The notes under the pieces: model-generated
Told to the model about the DNA's origin: nothing
Databases searched by the model: none
What the model saw: the letters and a program-made list of their open reading frames with translations, nothing else
Shown: piece after piece, positions 8,529 to 16,809 of the stretch
Layout: each line of letters opens with the position of its first letter
Position numbering within the stretch: the stretch's first letter is position 1
NCBI GenBank assembly: GCA_016717165.1
Contig: JADKGA010000002.1
Span: 434,001 to 498,000 of the forward strand
Direction: 5' to 3'
DNA length: 64,000 nucleotides
Source of the DNA: Candidatus Lutibacillus vidarii
Lineage (GTDB): Bacteria > Actinomycetota > Actinomycetes > Actinomycetales > Dermatophilaceae
Position numbers and translations under genes: made by a program

Positions 8529-9584
8529 TCAGCTCCGGTCGCCCAGCCAGCCGTCGATCTCCCGCTCCGCGGCCGCGACGACCTCGGCGGGGGCCCGCGA
8601 GCCGCGCAGGCTCGTCCGCGCGAGGTGGGCCAGCTCCACGTCGCTCAGAGCGCCGACGGACCGGGCGGTGGCGTACTGGTCGACCAGCCGGCTCCCGAAC
8701 AGGAGCGGGTCGTCGGCGCCGAGGGCGACCTTGGCGCCGCGCGCCACGAGCTGGCGCAGCGGCACCTCGGCCGCGGTGCCGAAGACACCGAGGGCGACAT
8801 TGCTCCCGGGGCACACCTCGAGGGTGACGCCCTGCTCGATGACCGCGTCGAGCACGGCCAGGTCCTCGATGCTGCGGACCCCGTGGCCGATCCGGTCGGG
8901 CCGGAGCCGATGGAGCGTCTCGGCGACCGCGTCGGCGCCGAGCAGCTCACCGCCGTGCGGCACGCACGCCAGGCCGGCGCGGCGAGCGATGTCGAAGGCG
9001 GGGGCGAAGTCGGCGATGCTGCCCCGGCGCTCGTCGTTGCTCAGGCCGAAGCCGACGACGGTGCCCGGTCCGGTGCCGGCATATCGCGCCGCGAGCCGGG
9101 CCAGGGTGCGCGCGTCGAGGGGGTGGCGGACCCGGCTCGCCGCGACGACGAGGGCCACCCCCGTGCCCAGCACGGCGCTCGCGGCGGCCGCCTCGTCGAG
9201 GACGATCTCCAGCATCGGGGTCAGCCCCCCGACGGGCCCCGCGTATGACGTCGGGTCGACCTGCAGCTCCAGCCAGCGGCTGCCCTCGGCGGCGTCGTCC
9301 TCGGCGGCCTCCCGGACCACCCGGCGCAGGTCGGCCTCGCCGCGCACGCAGGCCCGGGCGGCGTCATACAAGCGTTGGAACCGGAACCACCCGCGCTCGT
9401 CGGTGGCACGCAGCTGCGGCGGCCAGTCCTCGAGCAGCGCGGCAGGCAACCGGACGTCGTGCAACGCCGCGAGGTCGAGCAGCGTGCTGTGCCGCATCGA
9501 CCCGGTGAAGTGCAGGTGCAGGTGGGCCTTCGGCAGGTCGCGCAGCGACCGGCCACTGTCGGGGCGGCTCACCCCTGCGGTCAT
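8529..9584 (-). CDS. add: Adenosine deaminase-family amidohydrolase
   Basis: 351-residue metal-dependent deaminase. Motifs in order: KAHLHLHFTGSM (metal HxH), VPHGGE (catalytic glutamate), GHGVRS (metal histidine), LEVCPGSNVALGV and GADDPLLFGS (metal aspartate). These are the metal and catalytic ligands of the adenosine/adenine deaminase family; FTG and PGS replace the common LDG and PTS, so substrate preference could differ. The start ATG overlaps the stop of the aminotransferase gene by 4 bp (ATGA), implying translational coupling. Its likely role is purine nucleoside salvage. Confidence 0.87.
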   Translation of the reverse strand: MTAGVSRPDSGRSLRDLPKAHLHLHFTGSMRHSTLLDLAALHDVRLPAALLEDWPPQLRATDERGWFRFQRLYDAARACVRGEADLRRVVREAAEDDAAEGSRWLELQVDPTSYAGPVGGLTPMLEIVLDEAAAASAVLGTGVALVVAASRVRHPLDARTLARLAARYAGTGPGTVVGFGLSNDERRGSIADFAPAFDIARRAGLACVPHGGELLGADAVAETLHRLRPDRIGHGVRSIEDLAVLDAVIEQGVTLEVCPGSNVALGVFGTAAEVPLRQLVARGAKVALGADDPLLFGSRLVDQYATARSVGALSDVELAHLARTSLRGSRAPAEVVAAAEREIDGWLGDRS

Positions 9585-10882
9585 CGCGCTCCGGTGAGCC
9601 GCTCCGCGGCCGCGAGCGCGACGCAGGTGGCGACCCCGGCCATCGCGGTGCGGACGTCCTCGAGCGAGGGGAAGGTCGGCGCGAGCCGGATGTTCCGGTC
9701 GTCCGGGTCGTGGCCGTGCGGGAAGGCCGAACCGGCCGGGGTCAGCGCGATGCCCGCCGCCTTGGCCAGCGCGACGACCCGGCTCGCGGTGCCGTCGAGG
9801 ACGTCGAGGTTGACGAAGTAGCCGCCGGTCGGGCTCGTCCACGTCGCGATCCCGAGCCCGTCGAGCTCCGTGTGCAGGGCGTCGAGGACCGCGGCGAACT
9901 TCGGGGCGAGGATCTCTCGGTGCCGGGCCATGTGGTCGCGGACGCCCTGAGCCGAGCCGAGCAGCTCGGCATGCCGGAGCTGGTTGACCTTGTCCGGGCC
10001 GATCGTTGCGTACTGCTGGTGGTCGAGGTACCAGGCGATATTCGCCGGCGAGGAGCCGACGAAGGCGACCCCGGCTCCGGCATACGTCACCTTGGAGGTG
10101 GAGGCGAAGAGGAAGGCGCGGTCGGGGTTGCCGGAGGCCGCGCACAGGCTGAGCAGGTCGGCGCTCTTGGCCTCCTCGGTGCCGAGGTGGTGCACCGCGT
10201 AGGCGTTGTCCCAGAAGATCGTGAAGTCCGGCGCTGCCGTCGGCATGGCGGCGAGTGCGGCGGCGACCTCCTGGGTGCAGACCGCGCCGGTGGGGTTGGC
10301 GTAGGTCGGGACGACCCACATCCCCTTGACCGCCGGGTCGGCGGCAACCGCTGCGGCGACGGCGTCGGGGTCAGGACCGTCCGCGGTCATCGGCACCGGG
10401 ATCATCTCGATGCCGTGGTGAGCCAGCATGGTGAAGTGCCGGTCGTAGCCGGGGACCGGGCAGACGAAGGCGACCCGCTCCTCCTGGGCCCACGGTCGCG
10501 GCGAGCCCGCGCGCCCGTGCAGGCGCAGGTGGACGAGCACCTGGTGCATGACCTCGAGGCTGGAGTTGCCCGCCGCGAGCAGCTGCTGCGTCGGCACGCA
10601 GAGCAGCTCGGCGAAGATCGAGCGCAGCTCCGGCAGCCCGGCCAGGCCGCCGTAGTTGCGGATGTCCGCACCGGTCGCGTCGAGGGTCCGGGTCGGTAGG
10701 GCGAGCAGGCCGTTGCTGAGGTTGAGCTGCTCGGCGGAGGGCTTGCCCCGGGTCAGGTCGAGCGTCAGGCCCAGGTCGCACAACCTCGCGTATGCCGCTT
10801 GCCGGTCGGTCAGGAAGGCGGCGAGCTCGGCGGGGGAGCGGTCGGCCAAGGCGGTGTGGTCACGCGTCGTCACGGGGGCCAT
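9581..10882 (-). CDS. Aspartate aminotransferase, Rv3722c-type (PF12897)
   Basis: 433-residue fold-type I PLP aminotransferase that closely resembles, in residues I can recall, Mycobacterium tuberculosis Rv3722c, reported as its principal aspartate aminotransferase: LDLTRGKPSAEQLNLSN, RNYGGLAGLPELR, CPVPGYDRHF, FWDNAYAVH, FASTSKVTYAGAGVAF (PLP lysine) and GPDKVNQLRH. It would interconvert aspartate/2-oxoglutarate and oxaloacetate/glutamate. ATG 10882 begins MAPVTTRDH. It is the first gene of a minus-strand pair with the adenosine deaminase-like gene. Some databases call this family MocR-like or alanine-glyoxylate transaminase, but there is no DNA-binding domain. Confidence 0.9.
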   Translation of the reverse strand: MAPVTTRDHTALADRSPAELAAFLTDRQAAYARLCDLGLTLDLTRGKPSAEQLNLSNGLLALPTRTLDATGADIRNYGGLAGLPELRSIFAELLCVPTQQLLAAGNSSLEVMHQVLVHLRLHGRAGSPRPWAQEERVAFVCPVPGYDRHFTMLAHHGIEMIPVPMTADGPDPDAVAAAVAADPAVKGMWVVPTYANPTGAVCTQEVAAALAAMPTAAPDFTIFWDNAYAVHHLGTEEAKSADLLSLCAASGNPDRAFLFASTSKVTYAGAGVAFVGSSPANIAWYLDHQQYATIGPDKVNQLRHAELLGSAQGVRDHMARHREILAPKFAAVLDALHTELDGLGIATWTSPTGGYFVNLDVLDGTASRVVALAKAAGIALTPAGSAFPHGHDPDDRNIRLAPTFPSLEDVRTAMAGVATCVALAAAERLTGAR

Positions 10883-11115
10883 CCTGTCATCCGGGTGGGG
10901 CGGCCTCCGGTGCGGTCCCCATCCTGGGACGGCGGTGCGGCACGTGGCCCGGCTCCGGGCGACCACCCGGCTAGGGGCCGGCGGACCCCGCTCGTCGAGG
11001 CTGGATCGGTTCGACGGCCCCCTCGCGGTCGCGTATGCTGGGACGTCGGATGGTTGACAGCCGTCATGCTTTGTCGTGCCGTCAGCCGGGGTTTCCCACC
11101 GTGGGTGACCTCCGA

Positions 11116-11188
11116 AGGGCAGTAGCTCAATTGGTAGAGCACCGGTCTCCAAAACCGGCGGTTGGGGGTTCGAGTCCCTCCTGCCCTG
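11116..11188 (+). tRNA. tRNA-Trp (anticodon CCA)
   Basis: Acceptor AGGGCAG pairs with CTGCCCT at 11181-11187, discriminator G at 11188. The anticodon stem CCGGT/ACCGG encloses CTCCAAA, anticodon CCA; the T arm carries the regular GGTTCGAGTCC. It directly precedes secE, the usual bacterial tRNA-Trp-secE-nusG arrangement. Confidence 0.97.
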
Positions 11189-11255
11189 CGTCGCACCACC
11201 ACCCCGCGCCACCCGGCGCGGACCTGACGATCGGCAACGGCAAGGAAGAGGAACC

Positions 11256-11519
11256 GTGACGGACACGAGCGCGCAGACCCGGCGTCCCGGTCGCGCCGAG
11301 CGTGACGACCGCGAGGTCAAGCGTGGCTGGTTCGCGCGGTTGCGGCTCTTCCTGGCCCAGATCCTTGACGAGCTGCGCAAGGTCGTCCGGCCCACTCAGG
11401 CCGAGCTGGTCCGCTACACCATCGTCGTCCTCATCTTCGTCATCATCATCATGGCGCTGGTCTCGGGGCTCGACTGGGCGTTCCAGCACCTCGTCTTCTT
11501 CGTCTTCTCCAAGGGCTGA
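11256..11519 (+). CDS. secE: Preprotein translocase subunit SecE
   Basis: 87-residue small subunit of the SecYEG channel. A charged amphipathic N-terminal half (RLFLAQILDELRKVVRPTQ) is followed by one transmembrane helix (YTIVVLIFVIIIMALVSG), the single-span form of Gram-positive bacteria. The GTG start at 11256 follows AAGGAAGAGG. It sits between tRNA-Trp and nusG, where secE is found in most bacteria; its partner secY is at 59.4 kb. Confidence 0.95.
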   Translation: MTDTSAQTRRPGRAERDDREVKRGWFARLRLFLAQILDELRKVVRPTQAELVRYTIVVLIFVIIIMALVSGLDWAFQHLVFFVFSKG

Positions 11520-11559
11520 CACCAGCCCCATCGCCTCGTCTGCAAGGAAGTAGGTCACC

Positions 11560-12213
11560 GTGTCCGATCAGCACGCCCTCGAGGCCAACGGCGCCGAGCC
11601 GGACTCCGTCGACCCCGTCGCCGAGTTCCGTGCGGCGCTGGCCTCCCGGGTCGGCGACTGGTACGTCGTCCACACGTATGCCGGGTACGAGAACCGGGTC
11701 AAGGCGAACCTCGAGACGCGGATCCAGTCCCTCAACATGGAGGACTACATCTTCGAGATCGACGTGCCCATGGAAGAGGTCACCGAGATCAAGAACGGCC
11801 AGAAGAAGATCGTCCGCCGGGTCCGGATGCCTGGCTACGTCCTGGTTCGGATGGACATGACCGACGCGAGCTGGGGCGCGGTCCGGCATACCCCGGGTGT
11901 CACCGGCTTCGTCGGCAACGCCCACCAGCCCTTCCCGCTGTCCATCGACGAGGTCGTCGCCATGATCGCCCCCGACCTGCACAAGGCCGCGAATGCGGCC
12001 GCCGGCGGTCCGGGTTCCGGCTCGACCAGCGCCCCTGCGGCCTCGGAGTTCGAGATCGGCGAGTCGGTCACCGTCATGGAGGGCCCCTTCGAGACCCTCC
12101 CGGCGACGATCTCCGAGATCAACCCCGAGTCCCAGAAGCTCAAGGTGCTCGTCTCGATCTTCGGCCGGGAGACCCCGGTCGAGCTGTCCTTCTCCCAGGT
12201 CGCCAAGCTCTAG
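11560..12213 (+). CDS. nusG: Transcription termination/antitermination factor NusG
   Basis: 217-residue transcription elongation factor that bridges RNA polymerase to Rho or to the ribosome. The N-terminal NGN domain starts at WYVVHTYAGYENRVKANL; the C-terminal KOW domain is at about residues 165-217 (GESVTVMEGPFETLPATI). An Asn/Ala/Gly/Ser-rich linker of about 20 residues joins the domains, and the N-terminus has the acidic extension typical of actinobacteria. GTG 11560 follows AAGGAAGTAGG. Located between secE and rplK as usual. Confidence 0.96.
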   Translation: MSDQHALEANGAEPDSVDPVAEFRAALASRVGDWYVVHTYAGYENRVKANLETRIQSLNMEDYIFEIDVPMEEVTEIKNGQKKIVRRVRMPGYVLVRMDMTDASWGAVRHTPGVTGFVGNAHQPFPLSIDEVVAMIAPDLHKAANAAAGGPGSGSTSAPAASEFEIGESVTVMEGPFETLPATISEINPESQKLKVLVSIFGRETPVELSFSQVAKL

Positions 12214-12302
12214 GCGAAGGACGTCCCGCCCTCGGGCACGAGGGCACTGCAACCGGGTCATCGCCCACGGCGTCGGCCCACGACATCAGGAAGTGGAAAA
12301 AC

Positions 12303-12737
12303 ATGCCCCCCAAGAAGAAGGTCTCCGGCTTCATCAAGCTGCAGATCAACGCCGGCCAGGCCACCCCGGCACCGCCGGTCGGTCCGGCCCTCGGCCAGCA
12401 CGGCGTCAACATCATGGAGTTCGTCAAGGCCTACAACGCCGCGACCGAGCACCAGCGCGGGAGCGTCATCCCCGTCGAGATCACCGTCTACGAGGACCGC
12501 TCGTTCACCTTCGTCACCAAGACCCCGCCGGCTGCCGAGCTGATCAAGAAGGCTGCGGGCGTCGCGAAGGGCTCGTCGACCCCGCACAAGGTCAAGGTCG
12601 CCAAGCTGACCGCCGACCAGGTGCGTGAGATCGCCGAGGCGAAGATGGTCGACCTCAACGCCAACGACGTCGAGCACGCGGCCCGGATCATCGCCGGCAC
12701 CGCCCGCTCGATGGGCATCACCACCGAGGGTTACTGA
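12303..12737 (+). CDS. rplK: 50S ribosomal protein L11
   Basis: 144-residue protein of the ribosomal stalk base, target of thiostrepton and needed for stringent-response sensing by Rel. The N-terminal proline-rich helix region INAGQATPAPPVGPALGQ and the RNA-binding C-terminal IIAGTARSMG are intact. ATG 12303 follows AGGAAGTGG. rplA begins 110 bp downstream, so the pair is one operon as in other bacteria, with L1 expected to repress it. Confidence 0.97.
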   Translation: MPPKKKVSGFIKLQINAGQATPAPPVGPALGQHGVNIMEFVKAYNAATEHQRGSVIPVEITVYEDRSFTFVTKTPPAAELIKKAAGVAKGSSTPHKVKVAKLTADQVREIAEAKMVDLNANDVEHAARIIAGTARSMGITTEGY

Positions 12738-12847
12738 CCCACGGGTCGGTGCCCGCTAGCACGACTCACGGCGGACGTCGTCCGCCGGGTGGGAGAGCCA
12801 GCGCGGCTCGCGAACCACATCTCCACCACTGCACCGAAGGAGCAGCA

Positions 12848-13561
12848 ATGAAGCGCAGCAAGAACTACCGGGCCTCCGCGGAGAAGATCGCGGCGGGCGC
12901 GGTCTACAGCCCGCTCGACGCGGTCCGCAAGGCCAAGGAGACGTCGACGACGAAGTATGACGCCACCGTCGAGGTGGCCTTCCGGCTCGGTGTCGACCCG
13001 CGCAAGGCGGACCAGATGGTCCGTGGCACGGTCAACCTCCCGCACGGCACGGGCAAGACCGCCCGGGTCCTGGTCTTCGCCAACGCCGAGAAGGCCGAGG
13101 CTGCTCGTGAGGCCGGCGCCGACTATGTCGGTTCCGACGACCTCATCGAGAAGATCACCGGCGGCTGGCTCGACTTTGACGCCGTCGTCGCGACCCCGGA
13201 CATGATGGGCAAGGTCGGTCGGCTCGGCAAGGTTCTCGGCCCGCGTGGCCTCATGCCCAACCCGAAGACCGGCACCGTGACGATGGATGTCGCCAAGGCG
13301 GTCACCGAGATCAAGGGCGGCAAGATCGAGTTCCGCGTCGACAAGCACGCCAACCTCCACTTCATCATCGGCAAGACCTCCTTCGAGGACCGCGCCCTGG
13401 TGGAGAACTACTCGGCCGCCCTCGACGAGGTGCTCCGGCTCAAGCCGTCCGCGGCCAAGGGTCGCTATGTCATCAAGGGCACGATGGCCACGACGATGGG
13501 CCCGGGCATCCCGCTCGACGTGGCCCGCACGCGCAACCTCATGGAGGACGACGCCAGCTGA
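12848..13561 (+). CDS. rplA: 50S ribosomal protein L1
   Basis: 237-residue protein of the mobile L1 stalk and the usual translational repressor of the L11 operon. Recognisable stretches are KRSKNYRASAEKI, VNLPHGTGK, GPRGLMPNPKTGTVT and the C-terminal GPGIPLDVARTR. ATG 12848 follows GAAGGAGCA. An in-frame upstream ATG near 12749 lacks a site and would add an atypical N-terminus. A strong hairpin lies 28 bp after the stop. Confidence 0.97.
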   Translation: MKRSKNYRASAEKIAAGAVYSPLDAVRKAKETSTTKYDATVEVAFRLGVDPRKADQMVRGTVNLPHGTGKTARVLVFANAEKAEAAREAGADYVGSDDLIEKITGGWLDFDAVVATPDMMGKVGRLGKVLGPRGLMPNPKTGTVTMDVAKAVTEIKGGKIEFRVDKHANLHFIIGKTSFEDRALVENYSAALDEVLRLKPSAAKGRYVIKGTMATTMGPGIPLDVARTRNLMEDDAS

Positions 13562-13589
13562 CCGAAGGGCGTAAGCCTGCGGCCCGCTT

Positions 13590-13627
13590 CCGGGGCCGGC
13601 ATACCTGCGACGGTATGCCGGCCCCGG
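13590..13627 (+). terminator. rplKA operon terminator hairpin
   Basis: Perfect 16-bp stem: CCGGGGCCGGCATACC (13590-13605), 6-nt loop, GGTATGCCGGCCCCGG (13612-13627). No T tract. The arms carry the GGCATACC/GGTATGCC octamer that recurs in other operon-end hairpins of this window. Confidence 0.7.
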
Positions 13628-13744
13628 CGTCGTTCCCGAAGAGTTATCCACCGGGGGCCCCGCTGGGCAGGACCGGGTCGGGATTGCGACGTATCGTTTC
13701 TCGAGGAGCCGGCGTTGGGTCGGCGAATGACAAGGGGTGTGCTC

Positions 13745-14617
13745 ATGAAGCTTCGTTCCTGGCTGGTGGCAGCGGCCGCCGGCGCCACACTGCTGGCCGG
13801 CTGTGGCTCGTCGTCGACGCCGGCGACCGGGTCGGGGGCCACGGGGGGCAGCTCGGGCACGTCCTCCGCCGCGCCGACCACGGACGCCCCGGGGGACGCC
13901 AGCGCGCTCCTGACCGCGGCGCTCGGCAAGGCGGGTGCTCCCGGCCAGACGGCCAAGCTCGCCGTCGATGCTGCCGGCCAGACGATGGCCTTCGACATGG
14001 AGACCGGGACGCCGCCGAAGATGTCCGGGACCATGAGCATCGAGGGTAAAGAGCTGAAGATCGTCTTCGTCGACAATGTCATGTACATGGGTGGTATCCC
14101 TGGGATGGACAAGCTGCCCGGCGGCAAGACCTGGCTCTCGATCGACCCCAAAGGCGCCGACCCGATGTCCAAGGCCCTGGGCGCGGCGATGAGCGCCTCG
14201 ATGTCCCAGGTCCAGACCGCGGCGGCCGACATGGTCGCCAAGTCGACGTTGACCGACAAGGGCACCGAGACCGTCGACGGAGTCCAGACCCGGCACATCC
14301 AGATGGTCGTCCCGAAGGCGGTCCTGGTCGAGCAGGCCAAGAAGGCCCTCGAGGCCATGTCCGGTGCACTCCCCAAGGACGCGCTCAAGACGGCGCTGGA
14401 CTCCATCGACAAGTCCTTCGCGGCGGACTCCACCCAGGACTACTACATTGACCCGGCCACCTCGCTCCCGGTCAAGGTCACCCAGCAGACCACCGTCAAC
14501 GGCAAAGAGGCCCTGATGACGATGAAGTACACCTGGGGGGCCTCGGTCTCGATCGTCAAGCCGGACCCGGCGACGGTGGCCACCTTCGCCGAGCTGATGA
14601 GCCAGGCCGGCGGCTGA
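13745..14617 (+). CDS. Lipoprotein of the LppX/LprG-like or LolA-like type
   Basis: 290-residue exported lipoprotein: n-region MKLRSW, hydrophobic core and lipobox LAGC at about residue 20, then a Gly/Ser/Ala-rich linker of about 35 residues. The mature domain (TAKLAVDAAGQTMAFDME..., VMYMGGIPGM, YYIDPATSLPVKVT) has the alternating strand pattern of the LolA/LppX fold of lipid-binding lipoproteins in actinobacteria. ATG 13745 has AAGGGG seven bases upstream and is preferred to in-frame upstream starts. It sits alone between the rplKA and rplJL operons, bounded by two hairpins. Ligand unknown; family placement rests on remembered patterns. Confidence 0.72.
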   Translation: MKLRSWLVAAAAGATLLAGCGSSSTPATGSGATGGSSGTSSAAPTTDAPGDASALLTAALGKAGAPGQTAKLAVDAAGQTMAFDMETGTPPKMSGTMSIEGKELKIVFVDNVMYMGGIPGMDKLPGGKTWLSIDPKGADPMSKALGAAMSASMSQVQTAAADMVAKSTLTDKGTETVDGVQTRHIQMVVPKAVLVEQAKKALEAMSGALPKDALKTALDSIDKSFAADSTQDYYIDPATSLPVKVTQQTTVNGKEALMTMKYTWGASVSIVKPDPATVATFAELMSQAGG

Positions 14618-14655
14618 GCCCCGGCCGACGGTGCAACCCCGGCTCGCCGGGACCT

Positions 14656-14692
14656 CGGCAGGGCGGGGGGCTACGGCCGCCCCGCCCTGCCG
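14656..14692 (+). terminator. Terminator of the lipoprotein gene
   Basis: CGGCAGGGCGGGG (14656-14668) pairs with CCCCGCCCTGCCG (14680-14692) around an 11-nt loop that can itself pair; followed by ATTT. It ends the lipoprotein transcript just upstream of the rplJ promoter. Confidence 0.7.
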
Positions 14693-14694
14693 AT

Positions 14695-14724
14695 TTGGTC
14701 GGGTCCATCGGCCTCGACTACGCT
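14695..14724 (+). promoter_or_regulatory. Candidate rplJL promoter
   Basis: -35 TTGGTC at 14695-14700, 18-bp spacer, -10 TACGCT at 14719-14724 (fits TANNNT). The element GATTTGGTCGGG is shared with the rpsL promoter region. Predicted start near 14731 leaves a leader of roughly 200 nt. Confidence 0.5.
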
Positions 14725-14729
14725 GACCC

Positions 14730-14927
14730 TCGACCAATGACCGCCGGTTGTCTCCCTCGGGAGGCTGAAGGTCCCGCCTCGAGGCGGGCGACCAGCGCAG
14801 GCCGCCGACAGCTCGACTGCGACGCGCCGAACCGCGAGGTTCGGCATACCGCCTCCGAAGCCCCGTGCGCCTGCGCCGGGGCTTTCCTCGTGACCGGGCC
14901 ACCGGCTTGCAGCACGAAGGAGGCCGC
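14730..14927 (+). promoter_or_regulatory. rplJ leader RNA with attenuator-like hairpin
   Basis: The roughly 200-nt untranslated leader before rplJ is the place where the ribosomal L10 leader (autoregulatory site for L10-L12) is normally found. Near its 3' end AAGCCCCG (14858-14865) pairs with CGGGGCTT (14877-14884), with an inner GCGC/GCGC pairing, followed by TTTCCTC, which looks like an intrinsic attenuator. I did not fold the whole leader, so identity with the Rfam family is by position and pattern. Confidence 0.55.
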
Positions 14928-15569
14928 ATGGCCAAGGCCGACAAGACGGCGTCGATCGCCGAGCTCACCGAGAGCTTCCGCACCTCGAACGCCGCCGTCC
15001 TCACCGAGTACCGCGGGCTGACCGTCAAGCAGCTCACCACCTTGCGGACCTCGATCCGCGAGCACGCCACGTACACCGTGGTGAAGAACACCTTGACCCG
15101 CCGTGCGGCGGCCGAGGCGGGAGTCAGCGCGCTCGACGGGCAGCTCACCGGACCGTCCGCCATCGCCTTCGTCACCGGCGACCCGGTGGAGACGGCCAAG
15201 GTGCTGCGCGAGTTCGCCAAGGCGAACCCGCTGCTCGTCATCAAGGGCGGTGTGCTCGACGGTCGGGCGATGACCGCCGACGACATCCGCAAGCTCGCCG
15301 ACCTCGAGTCGCGCGAGGTGCTTCTCGCCAAGCTCGCCGGGGCCATGCAGGCCTCGCTGAGCAAGGCGGTCTACCTCTTCGCCGCTCCGCTCTCGCAGGC
15401 AGCCCGCGTCGTCGACGCGCTGCGCGCGAAGGTGGAGGAGCGGGAGGGCGCGGCCGCTCCGGCCGCAGCGGCTCCGGCCGAGGCATCCGCCTCGGACGCG
15501 GCCGACACCGAGGTCTCAGCCGAGGCTTCCACCGACGACGTCGCCACGGGTGGCGACTCGCAGGGCTGA
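14928..15569 (+). CDS. rplJ: 50S ribosomal protein L10
   Basis: 213-residue stalk protein that anchors L7/L12 dimers through its C-terminal helix. The N-terminal domain is typical (AVLTEYRGLTVKQLTTLR, YTVVKNTLTRRAA). Usual length is about 170-180; here an Ala/Ser/Glu/Asp-rich tail of about 40 residues is added, a common actinobacterial extension. ATG 14928 follows GAAGGAGG. rplL starts 72 bp downstream. Confidence 0.96.
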   Translation: MAKADKTASIAELTESFRTSNAAVLTEYRGLTVKQLTTLRTSIREHATYTVVKNTLTRRAAAEAGVSALDGQLTGPSAIAFVTGDPVETAKVLREFAKANPLLVIKGGVLDGRAMTADDIRKLADLESREVLLAKLAGAMQASLSKAVYLFAAPLSQAARVVDALRAKVEEREGAAAPAAAAPAEASASDAADTEVSAEASTDDVATGGDSQG

Positions 15570-15641
15570 CCTGCTCCGCAGGCCGACCCGACACCACCAC
15601 CGATACGCCACTCACGGCAAGGAACAGGAAGGAACGCCATC

Positions 15642-16028
15642 ATGGCGAAGCTCAGCACCGACGAGCTCCTTGAGGCTTTCAAGGAGATGACCCTGATCGA
15701 GCTCTCCGAGTTCGTCAAGCAGTTCGAGGAGACCTTCGGCGTCACCGCCGCCGCTCCGGTGGCCGTCGCCGCCGCTGCCGGCCCGGCCGCCGCCGAGGCC
15801 GAGGCTGTCGAGGAGCAGGACGAGTTCGACGTCATCCTCGAGGCCGCCGGCGAGAAGAAGATCGCCGTCATCAAGGAGGTCCGCGCCCTCACCTCGCTCG
15901 GCCTCAAGGAGGCCAAGGACCTCGTCGACGGCGCCCCCAAGGCCGTCCTCGAGAAGGTCGACAAGGCCGCGGCCGAGAAGGCCAAGGAGCAGCTCGAGAG
16001 CGCCGGCGCCACCGTCTCGCTCAAGTGA
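15642..16028 (+). CDS. rplL: 50S ribosomal protein L7/L12
   Basis: 128-residue acidic stalk protein that recruits translational GTPases. N-terminal dimerisation helix (STDELLEAFKEMTLIELSEF), Ala/Glu hinge (AAAAGPAAAEAEAVEE) and C-terminal domain with KIAVIKEVRALTSLGLKEAK are all present. ATG 15642 follows AAGGAACAGGAAGG. Followed by a strong terminator, after which the rpoBC genes do not appear for 14.8 kb. Confidence 0.98.
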   Translation: MAKLSTDELLEAFKEMTLIELSEFVKQFEETFGVTAAAPVAVAAAAGPAAAEAEAVEEQDEFDVILEAAGEKKIAVIKEVRALTSLGLKEAKDLVDGAPKAVLEKVDKAAAEKAKEQLESAGATVSLK

Positions 16029-16061
16029 GCTCGACCCGGTCCGCCGGGTGACCGACGCGTT

Positions 16062-16090
16062 GGGCCCGACCGCAGCATGCGGTCGGGCCC
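16062..16090 (+). terminator. rplJL terminator
   Basis: GGGCCCGACCGCA (16062-16074), loop GCA, TGCGGTCGGGCCC (16078-16090), followed by TTCGTCTTCC. A textbook 13-bp intrinsic terminator separating rplL from the following block. Confidence 0.85.
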
Positions 16091-16114
16091 TTCGTCTTCC
16101 CCTGCGAGGGTGGA

Positions 16115-16636
16115 TCAGTCGGTCCGTCCCAGCCACGGGCTCGCCGGCAGTGGGTCAGGCACGGCGAAGGTATGCCGGTAGAGCCGCACCAGCCACACCA
16201 GCACCGCGACGAGGTACAGCGCGATGGGCACCCAGGGCACGGGGAGCCCGGTGCCCTCGATGGTGGCGACGACGGTCTGCCAGGTGGTAACGGTCAGGAG
16301 CAGCACGGTCAGCGCGGTGAACCCGCGCAGCGCCCGGGTCATCCGCGCGGCCATCTCGTCCCGGTGCTCCGGCGCGAGCCAGTACTCCGGGTTCGGGACG
16401 TTGACCATCCCCGGCGGCAGCCGCATCGCGAGCCGGACCACCAGGGGCATGAGGAGCAGGAAGCCCCCGATGCCGGCCATGGTGAGGAGGAAGGCGGGCC
16501 GGCTCGACCAGCCGTCGGCCCGCCCGTCCCCCCCGAAGTGGCTGGCCACCGTGTCGGGCAGCACGGTCGCGGCCCAGCCGAGAACGCCCGCGAACGCGGC
16601 CGCGGACCCGGCATACGCCACCGATGCGGTTCGCAT
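16115..16636 (-). CDS. DUF1648-like small membrane protein
   Basis: 173-residue protein with about four hydrophobic segments: one near the N-terminus (YAGSAAAFAGVLGWAATVL), one around residue 55, and two in the C-terminal half. The segment LPDTVASHFGGDGRADGWSS matches the DUF1648 pattern (membrane helix followed by P-x-H-x-[DG]-x-x-G-x-x-D) seen in many Gram-positive membrane proteins. Function unknown. Start ATG 16636 encodes MRTASVAYAG. It is convergent with rplL and divergent from argB. Confidence 0.7.
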   Translation of the reverse strand: MRTASVAYAGSAAAFAGVLGWAATVLPDTVASHFGGDGRADGWSSRPAFLLTMAGIGGFLLLMPLVVRLAMRLPPGMVNVPNPEYWLAPEHRDEMAARMTRALRGFTALTVLLLTVTTWQTVVATIEGTGLPVPWVPIALYLVAVLVWLVRLYRHTFAVPDPLPASPWLGRTD

Positions 16637-16809
16637 GGCTCCACGGTAACCCCGGAGAGCCCATGGGGCCTGGCCGGCCGCGCTCGGCGGTGCGAGGATG
16701 GTCGACGTCCGACGTCTCCATGCTGGTGGGGTGGCCCGCCCCGGCCTGGACCGCTCACTCTGCGAGCCTGCGCTGCACGCATCCGCTCGCGGTTGATTGG
16801 AGAAGGTCC

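Noticed and set aside
13644..13652. TTATCCACC as a third DnaA box
   Set aside because: One mismatch at the last base and isolated; too weak to group with the pair near 45.9 kb.
12731..15364. Long minus-strand open frame across rplA, the lipoprotein gene and rplJ
   Set aside because: It crosses three supported plus-strand genes, two hairpins and a promoter, and has no recognisable domain.
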